A program made the translations under genes and the position numbers. Positions 46,676 through 53,615 of a DNA stretch of 64,000 nt are shown one piece after another. The stretch is taken from positions 90,806-154,805 of the forward strand of contig DUMA01000004.1 of NCBI GenBank assembly GCA_012840135.1. The letters are read 5' to 3'. Below the pieces are notes generated by a model. It had not been told where the DNA came from and made no database searches. It saw only the letters and a list, made by a program, of their open reading frames with translations. Position 1 is the first letter of the stretch; the number at the start of each line of letters is the position of its first letter. The DNA comes from Thermoanaerobacterales bacterium (GTDB lineage Bacteria > Bacillota > Thermosediminibacteria > Thermosediminibacterales > Tepidanaerobacteraceae).

Positions 46676-48763
46676 GTGGCTGTAAGCAGCAACTTGCGCC
46701 AGAAAAAGGTCCACATGGCGTTGTTCTATAATAAGAAAGTCAGGAAAACGGCAGTAGGCCTGTTTTTCTTTCTGGCATTGACAACGCTAATATATGCCAG
46801 CATACTGCCTCAAAAGTACGACATTAAAGTTGGAGATGTGGTGCAGGAGGATATCAGGGCCCGGAAGGATGCCATAAACACCATAGCCACACGCAAGCTC
46901 CAGCAGGCTGCAGCGGATGCCGTTTCAAAAAAATATATTCTGGACCATAATATTACGCGGGAATCCAAGAATGAGGTAACGCAGATTTTCGACAGCATAA
47001 GGCAGGTGCGCTCGAGGGATTACCTCGATGAGCAGGGGAAGGTAAATGCCCTCAAGCGCATGATAGATAAAAATCTGTCCGAAGAAACTTATATGTACGC
47101 CGTAAAGATGGATAATTCCAGCCTGATGGAACTGGAAACCATAACAAAGGCCATTCTGGAAAAGGTAATGGAAGAGGGGGTCAGGGAGGACTCCATTGAC
47201 AGGGCCAAAACCTATATCATCGAGGAATTCAGAAATATCAAGATCCCTCAGGAAGCAAAAAACATGGGAGAAGATATAGCCTTTTCGGCCATCAAATACA
47301 ATATGGTATACGATAGGGAGGCCACCGAAAAAGAACAGCAGGAAGCCATGAATTCCGTGGAACCGGTGAAGATAGCCCGGAATCAGATATTGATCGAAAA
47401 GGGGACAACCGTTACCGCTGAACAGAGGGAACTGTTAAAAGAACTTGGACTGCTGGCCCAGGACCGGCGCGCAAATCTAACTCTTCTCGCAGGAGTCGTG
47501 TTGCTGGTGGCAATACTGGAGGGAATTCTCACCTTTGCCATATACTTTTTTCAAAGGAATCTTTATGAAAATGAATTGTTCCTGAGCCTGCTGGCGCTCA
47601 TTATTTTATCGACCCTCATTATTTCCATTGGCATTAAGACCATCTCGAATTTCCTTATACCACTGGCTGCTGGAAGCATGCTCATATCCATTTTAATAAA
47701 TCCATTTATTGCCATCATTTCCAGCTTCATTATGAGCATAATAGTAGGTGTAATGCTGGGCAATGATTTTTTCTTCTCTGTGGTAGCTTTTCTGGGCGCC
47801 GTGGTGGGAGTTCTTTGCACTGTAAAGGTGTCCCAGAGGGTTGACCTGACTAAATCCGGAGGGATAATAGGCCTGGTGGATTTTATCCTGATCACGGGCA
47901 TAGGGCTTTTGAATAACAATCCCCTCTGGACTACATTGAGGGATGGTTCATGGGGTATCATTAACGGCATTCTATCTTCGGTACTGACCATAGGCACCCT
48001 TCCCTTTCTGGAAAGTGCCTTCGGTATTACCACTCCCATAAAACTGCTGGAACTGTCCAATCCAAACCAGCCGCTTTTAAGAAAATTGATGATAGATGCC
48101 CCAGGAACCTATCACCATTCCATAATAGTGGGCAATCTGGCGGAGGCCGCAGCAGAAGTCGTCGGGGCGGATCCTCTCTTTGCCAGGGTGGGAGCCAACT
48201 ATCACGATATTGGAAAGCTGAAAAGACCTTATTTTTTCATAGAAAATCAGCTTACTACCGATAACCCCCACGACAGGCTCAATCCTACGCTGAGTGCTTT
48301 GATTATAACTTCCCATGTAAAAGACGGCCTTGAAATTGCCCGGGAACACCGGCTTCCGGCAAGTATATGTGATTTTATAGCCCAGCACCACGGCACCACC
48401 CTGCTTTCATTCTTTTACAATAAAGCCGCCGATGCCGATAAAAAGCCTGATGAAACCAGCTTCCGATATGAAGGTCCCAAACCCCAGACCAGGGAAGTGG
48501 CCATCGTAATGCTGGCCGATTCAATCGAAGCGGCAGTGAGATCCATGTCGGGCCCTACTCTCGGCAAAATCGACGGTCTTATCCGGCAGATCATAAAGGA
48601 TAAACTGGCCGATGGACAGCTGGATGAAAGCGATCTGACGCTAAAAGAACTGGATAAGATTGCCGGAGCCTTTTCAAGGGTGCTGACCGGTATATTTCAC
48701 ACCCGCATAGAATATCCTGACAGATTGAAGGAATTGGAGGGAAAGCAAGCAAAAAATGCCTGA
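46676..48763 (+). CDS. pgpH: 7TMR-HD c-di-AMP phosphodiesterase (YqfF/PgpH)
   Basis: A 695-residue membrane protein. The start is GTG at 46676 (CGGGGAG upstream). An N-terminal signal/TM, an extracytoplasmic 7TMR-HDED domain, seven hydrophobic segments (LLLVAILEGILTFAIYFF and others), then a cytoplasmic HD domain with HHSIIVGNLAEAAAE, ANYHDIGKLKRP and HHGTT. PgpH enzymes hydrolyse c-di-AMP. ybeY starts inside its 3' end (8-nt overlap). Confidence 0.94.
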   Translation: MAVSSNLRQKKVHMALFYNKKVRKTAVGLFFFLALTTLIYASILPQKYDIKVGDVVQEDIRARKDAINTIATRKLQQAAADAVSKKYILDHNITRESKNEVTQIFDSIRQVRSRDYLDEQGKVNALKRMIDKNLSEETYMYAVKMDNSSLMELETITKAILEKVMEEGVREDSIDRAKTYIIEEFRNIKIPQEAKNMGEDIAFSAIKYNMVYDREATEKEQQEAMNSVEPVKIARNQILIEKGTTVTAEQRELLKELGLLAQDRRANLTLLAGVVLLVAILEGILTFAIYFFQRNLYENELFLSLLALIILSTLIISIGIKTISNFLIPLAAGSMLISILINPFIAIISSFIMSIIVGVMLGNDFFFSVVAFLGAVVGVLCTVKVSQRVDLTKSGGIIGLVDFILITGIGLLNNNPLWTTLRDGSWGIINGILSSVLTIGTLPFLESAFGITTPIKLLELSNPNQPLLRKLMIDAPGTYHHSIIVGNLAEAAAEVVGADPLFARVGANYHDIGKLKRPYFFIENQLTTDNPHDRLNPTLSALIITSHVKDGLEIAREHRLPASICDFIAQHHGTTLLSFFYNKAADADKKPDETSFRYEGPKPQTREVAIVMLADSIEAAVRSMSGPTLGKIDGLIRQIIKDKLADGQLDESDLTLKELDKIAGAFSRVLTGIFHTRIEYPDRLKELEGKQAKNA

Positions 48764-49241
48764 AATAATTATCAGCAACCAGCAGGATAAAATAGATATC
48801 ACCACCGACATTGAACGATTGCTGGCGGGTATTCTGGAATTTGCACTGGCAAAAGAACAGGCTGCACAGGATGCGGAAGTAAGCGTTGTATTGGTGGACG
48901 ACACCTGTATAAAGGAACTGAACCGGCAATACAGGGCAAAAGATACACCCACCGATGTGCTTTCCTTTGCCATGAGGGAAAGCGGCCCTGAAGAAGAGAC
49001 CATTGAAGGAGAACCTCTAGCCGAACAACTCCTGGGGGATATCGTGATTTCGGTGGAAAGAGCAAGAGACCAGGCGAAAGAATACGGGCATTCCTTCGAG
49101 AGGGAGTTGGGTTACCTGGCGGTTCACGGAATTTTGCACCTTCTGGGATATGACCATGAAAAAGAAGATGATAAGAAAATCATGCGCCGGAAGGAAGAGG
49201 AGATTTTAAAGGCTTTTGACCTGACAAGAGGGGAAATCTGA
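48756..49241 (+). CDS. ybeY: Endoribonuclease YbeY
   Basis: A 161-residue zinc-dependent RNase for 16S rRNA 3'-end maturation and ribosome quality control. Conserved TDVLSFAM and the metal motif HGILHLLGYDH are present. It follows pgpH with an overlap and precedes dgkA by 5 nt. Confidence 0.96.
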   Translation: MPEIIISNQQDKIDITTDIERLLAGILEFALAKEQAAQDAEVSVVLVDDTCIKELNRQYRAKDTPTDVLSFAMRESGPEEETIEGEPLAEQLLGDIVISVERARDQAKEYGHSFERELGYLAVHGILHLLGYDHEKEDDKKIMRRKEEEILKAFDLTRGEI

Positions 49242-49246
49242 ACCAT

Positions 49247-49711
49247 ATGAAAAAATCAAGGACTCTTCTCGAAAGTTTTAAGTACGCAGTTTCGGGGACC
49301 ATATACTCTTTTAAGACCCAGAGGAATATAAGGATTCACTTTTTAACCGGGCTTGCAGTGCTTCTTGCCAGCACTTTTATTGATTTCGGCACCGTTGAAC
49401 TTTTAATAATTTTCTTCACCATAGCTCTGGTAATAATAACGGAAATGATCAACACCGCCATAGAAACCACCGTCGACATGGTGACAAAAGAATACCACCC
49501 GCTGGCAGAAATAGCAAAGAATGTGGCGGCAGGTGCGGTGCTGGTATCGGCTATTAACGCCGTGATGGTGGGATACCTTATCTTTTTTAAGAGACTGTAT
49601 CATCTGGCAGGTTTTTTTCTTTTCAGAACCGGCAGTCATATCTTCATTATTGGTCTTGCAATTGTCATAATCCTTGTTATACTATTTAGGAATAAGTCGA
49701 AGGAGGTATAA
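49247..49711 (+). CDS. dgkA: Diacylglycerol/undecaprenol kinase family protein
   Basis: A 154-residue membrane kinase. It has the N-terminal SFKYAVSGTIYSFKTQRN, two membrane helices with the catalytic EMINTAIETTVDMVT, and an extra C-terminal hydrophobic segment (GSHIFIIGLAIVIILVILF) not found in the smallest members. In Bacillota this family phosphorylates undecaprenol for the cell-wall lipid cycle. Confidence 0.92.
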   Translation: MKKSRTLLESFKYAVSGTIYSFKTQRNIRIHFLTGLAVLLASTFIDFGTVELLIIFFTIALVIITEMINTAIETTVDMVTKEYHPLAEIAKNVAAGAVLVSAINAVMVGYLIFFKRLYHLAGFFLFRTGSHIFIIGLAIVIILVILFRNKSKEV

Positions 49712-49712
49712 A

Positions 49713-50768
49713 ATGCTGAGGAGCCGTTGGCTTGCATTCGTGCTTATTCTTTTAATATCGTTACTGCAGGCCGGTTGCGGCAAAAAAAATTTAAGCGCAC
49801 CGGCAAATCCCCCAGATACCGGAGGGGACTCAAAACAAATCGTTGAAAGCTCCCCGCAGGAAACGCCTAAAGCCATAAATCCCCTTACCGGGCTGGCCGA
49901 TATGAACACAAAATACGTGAATCAAAGGCCCCTGGCGGTCATGGTGGAAAATGAATATCACGCAAGGCCGCAGTCGGGACTGGATAAGGCCGACGTCGTA
50001 TATGAAATCATGGCCGAAGGCGGCATAACGCGGTTTCTGGCACTATTTCTCGGCAGGGATGTGGATGAGATAGGCCCCATCAGGAGCGCCAGGCCGTATT
50101 TCATAGATTACGCCATGGAATACGACGGCATATACATACATTACGGCGCAAGTCCTCAAGGTTACTCTGACCTGAATAAACTGAAGATCGATCACATCGA
50201 TGGCATATATGACGGGGTGACCTTCTGGAGGGACAGATCCCGAAAAGAACCCCACAATGCCTATAGCAGTACGGAAAAAATACTGAAAACCTCTGAGAAG
50301 CGTGGTTTTTTGAAGCCGGTAGACCTCCAGGTGTGGAACTTTAACGGGCAGGACGCACAACCCCGGGGGGAAATTTTGAAGAAATTTAAACTTACATATT
50401 TTAGCAATTATAGTGTAAGCTATACATATGATGCCACAAAGATGGCTTATGAGCGCTATATAAACGATAAGCCCCATACGGATAGAAAGACCGGGGAGCC
50501 TATATTCGTTAAAAATATCATTGTGCAGTACGTCGATGCCAGAGTAATAGATAAAGCTGGTCGCCTGGAGATGAGGACTGTCGGTTCTGGTAAGGCATAC
50601 TACATAAGTGACGGCTTCTGTGAAGAATTAAAGTGGGAAAAAGAATCCCGGAGCGCCAGGACGGTATATACCCTGGCAGATGGCACGGAACTTACGATAA
50701 ATCCGGGCAATACCTGGATTCAGATTATGCCCCAGTGGGGTAAGTTTGAGAAAGGAGAAAAACAATGA
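49713..50768 (+). CDS. DUF3048 (YerB-like) lipoprotein
   Basis: A 351-residue protein. The ATG at 49713 follows GAAGGAGG. A signal with lipobox (LLQAGC) gives a lipoprotein, then NPLTGLADM and the DUF3048 blocks RPLAVMVEN, ARPQSGLDKADVVYE, GGITRFLALF, GPIRSARPY. It probably has a C-terminal second domain (TVGSGKAYYISDG). The function is unknown. It overlaps cdd by 4 nt. Confidence 0.9.
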   Translation: MLRSRWLAFVLILLISLLQAGCGKKNLSAPANPPDTGGDSKQIVESSPQETPKAINPLTGLADMNTKYVNQRPLAVMVENEYHARPQSGLDKADVVYEIMAEGGITRFLALFLGRDVDEIGPIRSARPYFIDYAMEYDGIYIHYGASPQGYSDLNKLKIDHIDGIYDGVTFWRDRSRKEPHNAYSSTEKILKTSEKRGFLKPVDLQVWNFNGQDAQPRGEILKKFKLTYFSNYSVSYTYDATKMAYERYINDKPHTDRKTGEPIFVKNIIVQYVDARVIDKAGRLEMRTVGSGKAYYISDGFCEELKWEKESRSARTVYTLADGTELTINPGNTWIQIMPQWGKFEKGEKQ

Positions 50769-51157
50769 AGATATCGCCGGATATTCTGGTTAGGGAAGCC
50801 ATGGAAGCCAGGGAAAAAGCATATGTGCCTTATTCTAAATTCAGGGTGGGGGCTGCTGTCCTGACTGAATCCGGAAAGATATACCGGGGGTGCAACATAG
50901 AAAACGCTTCATACAGCCTTACCATATGTGCCGAGAGAGTGGCTATTTTCAAAGCTATTTCGGAAGGTGAAAAAATAAAGGCCCTGGCGGTTACCAGCAG
51001 CGGCGGTCAGGGCATCACCTTGCCCTGCGGAGCGTGCAGGCAGGTAATACAGGAACTTTGCCCCGAGGCGGAGCTTTTTCTGGCGGACAGTGCGGGCAAT
51101 TTTGAAACATACAGGATAGGCGACCTGCTGCCGATGCCCTTCATGCTTTCACACTAA
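50765..51157 (+). CDS. cdd: Cytidine deaminase
   Basis: A 130-residue homotetrameric zinc enzyme converting cytidine/deoxycytidine to uridine forms. The zinc ligands are in GCNIENASYSLTICAERVA and PCGACRQVIQE. The ATG overlaps the stop of the preceding gene (ATGA). In Bacillus era would follow; here recO follows directly. Confidence 0.96.
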   Translation: MKISPDILVREAMEAREKAYVPYSKFRVGAAVLTESGKIYRGCNIENASYSLTICAERVAIFKAISEGEKIKALAVTSSGGQGITLPCGACRQVIQELCPEAELFLADSAGNFETYRIGDLLPMPFMLSH

Positions 51158-51184
51158 ATCTTTTTCGGATGGAGAGGTAAACCT

Positions 51185-51961
51185 ATGGGCCTTTACAGGA
51201 CCGATGCCATTGTTCTGGGACACAGGAATATCGGGGAAGCGGACAGAATACTGACACTTTTTTCCCCCGTAAAGGGCAAGATGCACGCGGTAGCGCGGGG
51301 GGTGCGCCGGCCGCACAACCACCTGCTCGGCGGAACCCAGCTCTTTACATATAGCAATTTTCTCATTATGGAGAGCCGGACTCTGGACAGTATAAGTCAG
51401 TGCGAGATAAAGGAATCCTTTTATAAAATCAGGACAAATCTGGAACACATGGCTTATGGGTTATATTTTGCGGAAATTCTCAGGGCTTCCACACCTGTAG
51501 AAGATAAAAACCAGGAATTGTTCAGCTTTTTTTTGAAGACGCTGTATTTCCTGCAGGAGTGGAGGGACCTTGAACTGTTGAGCCGCATATACGAGGTCAA
51601 ACTTATGGCCATCCAGGGTTTTGCCCCCGAGATTTTCCGCTGCGTAAGCTGCGGAGAAAAACTGGTGGGGAAAATGCGTTTCAGTCCGGCCCTGGGAGGT
51701 GTGCTCTGCGCAAGATGTCTTGAAAAAGATGTAAAGGCTCTGGATATCAGCCGAGAATCTGTAGCAGCGCTCCAGATCTTTATTAAAAAACCGTACAGGG
51801 AATTGATAAAACTTAATTTGCCTGAAAATATAAAAAAACAGTTGAAAAACATCACGCACCCCTTCATACTTCATCACCTCGACCGAAAGTTACGGACTCT
51901 CGATTTTATCAATGACATCAATTGCCTCGGAGTCCAAACCGGTTTAACTGGTGGAAAATAG
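51185..51961 (+). CDS. recO: DNA repair protein RecO
   Basis: A 258-residue recombination mediator that loads RecA with RecF and RecR. The start ATG at 51185 follows GGAGAGG. N-terminal OB fold: YRTDAIVLGHRNIGEADRI and ARGVRRPHNHLLGGTQLF; a C-terminal zinc finger (RCVSCGEKL ... LCARCL) is present. It is the last gene of the cluster that began with yqfC. Confidence 0.93.
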   Translation: MGLYRTDAIVLGHRNIGEADRILTLFSPVKGKMHAVARGVRRPHNHLLGGTQLFTYSNFLIMESRTLDSISQCEIKESFYKIRTNLEHMAYGLYFAEILRASTPVEDKNQELFSFFLKTLYFLQEWRDLELLSRIYEVKLMAIQGFAPEIFRCVSCGEKLVGKMRFSPALGGVLCARCLEKDVKALDISRESVAALQIFIKKPYRELIKLNLPENIKKQLKNITHPFILHHLDRKLRTLDFINDINCLGVQTGLTGGK

Positions 51962-52139
51962 ATGGCGGCCCCTGGGATATTTGTTCTCCTGCTTTTCATA
52001 GCTGCTGCCTTGAAGCTGCTATAATTTCTGCATTGCTAAAATTTTTATCTGAAAAAAGAGGAACTTTTTATTAAATGTAGTATATATATAAATGATTTTT
52101 CGGTAATAACAGTTGTGCCCGGGGAAGGAGTGAGGTTCG

Positions 52140-52772
52140 ATAGAGTTAACACCAAGACAGGCTTTAATAGTGGATATCGTTAAAAAAAACGAGCCCATAA
52201 CTAGTGAGCAAATAGCTGAAAAACTGAATTTAACGAGAGCTGCTTTGAGACCCGACCTTTCCATTTTGACCATGTCCGGCATCCTCGATGCCAGACCTAG
52301 AGTAGGATACTTTTTTTCTGGGAAGTCCGCAAGGAATATAATTGCCGAGAAAATCAACAATATAAGAGTAGATGAGATAAAAGCCGTTCCCGTGGTTGTC
52401 AAAGAAGGAGCATCGGTTTACGATGCCATTGTAACCCTCTTTCTCGAAGACGTAGGGACGCTTTTTGTGGTGCAGGAAGACGGAAGCCTGGTAGGCCTGG
52501 TTTCCAGAAAAGACCTGCTCAAAATTGCCATAGGCAATGCCGATATTCACAAGATACCTGTAGGTGTAATCATGACGAGGATGCCAAACCTGATTACGGT
52601 AACCCCTGAAGAAAGTGCCTTTGATGCGGCTCAAAAGATTGTAGACCATCAGGTGGATGCCCTGCCGGTGGTTAAAATAGAGCAGGAAGGGAATAAGATT
52701 AAATACAGAGTACTGGGAAAGGTCACAAAGACTACTATAACAAAGCTATTCGTGGAATTGGGAAAGGCTTAG
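52140..52772 (+). CDS. ccpN: CcpN-like transcriptional repressor (HTH plus CBS), apparent ATA start
   Basis: A 210-residue regulator. The conserved N-terminus ELTPRQ..IVDIVKKNEPITSEQIAEKL begins directly after ATA 52140; an in-frame TGA is three codons before, and the first ATG/GTG/TTG in frame is GTG 52170, which would remove ELTPRQALI. AAGGAG lies 9 nt before the ATA. Residues 1-60 form a winged helix (NLTRAALRPDLSILTMSGIL) and the rest two CBS domains. In Bacillus CcpN represses gapB and pckA when glycolytic flux is high. Here it precedes the PPDK regulator and ppdK, which fits gluconeogenic control. Confidence 0.88.
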   Translation: MELTPRQALIVDIVKKNEPITSEQIAEKLNLTRAALRPDLSILTMSGILDARPRVGYFFSGKSARNIIAEKINNIRVDEIKAVPVVVKEGASVYDAIVTLFLEDVGTLFVVQEDGSLVGLVSRKDLLKIAIGNADIHKIPVGVIMTRMPNLITVTPEESAFDAAQKIVDHQVDALPVVKIEQEGNKIKYRVLGKVTKTTITKLFVELGKA

Positions 52773-52789
52773 AAAGGGAGGGAACAACA

Positions 52790-53614
52790 ATAGTAGAAAA
52801 AAATACTACCCCAGTAGTTTTTGCGGTTTCCGATTCCATCGGTGAAACTGCCGAGCTCGTAACCCGGGCTGCCATGATTCAATTTAATTCCGGCCATGTA
52901 GAAATCAGAAGGATACCCTATGTAACAGACGAAGAATATGCCAGGGAAGTTATCGAAGAAGCAAAAGAAGTGGAAAACTGCGCTATAGTGTGCACCATAA
53001 TTCTGCCGGAGGTCAGGAAGTATCTCATAAACCTTGCCAGGGAAAATAATATACACATAGTTGACTTAATGGGGCCAATGATGGACACCCTTTCAAAAAT
53101 AACCGACCTAAAACCAAGGCTTGAACCCGGGTTGGTACATAGAATCGATGAAGATTATTTCAGAAAGATGGAAGCCATCGAGTTTGCCGTGAAATATGAT
53201 GATGGTAAAGACCCCAGAGGCCTGTCAAGGGCTGATGTGGTTTTAATAGGCGTTTCCAGGACCTCAAAGACACCCCTTGCTCTGTATCTTGCCCACAAGA
53301 GGCTGAAGGTGGCAAACCTGCCGCTGGTACCCGAGGTTACACCGCCCGATGAATTGTTCGAGCTTCCGCCCCGGACGGTTATCGGCCTCACCATAACCCC
53401 CGAGAAGCTCAATGAAATCCGCCAGGAAAGGCTAAAAGCCCTTGGCTTGAGCTCGGATGCCAGCTATGCCAGTCCCGACCGTATCCAGAAAGAGATAGAA
53501 TATGCCGAAACTATAATGAAAAAAATCGGCTGTCCAAGAATTGATGTTTCAAATAAAGCTGTGGAAGAAATAGCCACTAGAATCTTAGAAATCATAAGGA
53601 AGGGAGAATTTTAA
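52790..53614 (+). CDS. Pyruvate, phosphate dikinase regulatory protein, apparent ATA start
   Basis: A 274-residue bifunctional kinase/pyrophosphorylase (DUF299) that inactivates PPDK by ADP-dependent threonine phosphorylation and reactivates it by phosphorolysis. The family N-terminus VVFAVSDSIGETAELVTRAA lies upstream of the first ATG (52874), so the start must be earlier. GGGAGGG is 7 nt before ATA 52790 (ATA GTA GAA AAA), the only well-placed initiation candidate; no ATG, GTG or TTG is near. The P-loop-like GVSRTSKTPLALYLA is present. ppdK follows at once. Confidence 0.9.
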   Translation: MVEKNTTPVVFAVSDSIGETAELVTRAAMIQFNSGHVEIRRIPYVTDEEYAREVIEEAKEVENCAIVCTIILPEVRKYLINLARENNIHIVDLMGPMMDTLSKITDLKPRLEPGLVHRIDEDYFRKMEAIEFAVKYDDGKDPRGLSRADVVLIGVSRTSKTPLALYLAHKRLKVANLPLVPEVTPPDELFELPPRTVIGLTITPEKLNEIRQERLKALGLSSDASYASPDRIQKEIEYAETIMKKIGCPRIDVSNKAVEEIATRILEIIRKGEF

Positions 53615-53615
53615 C

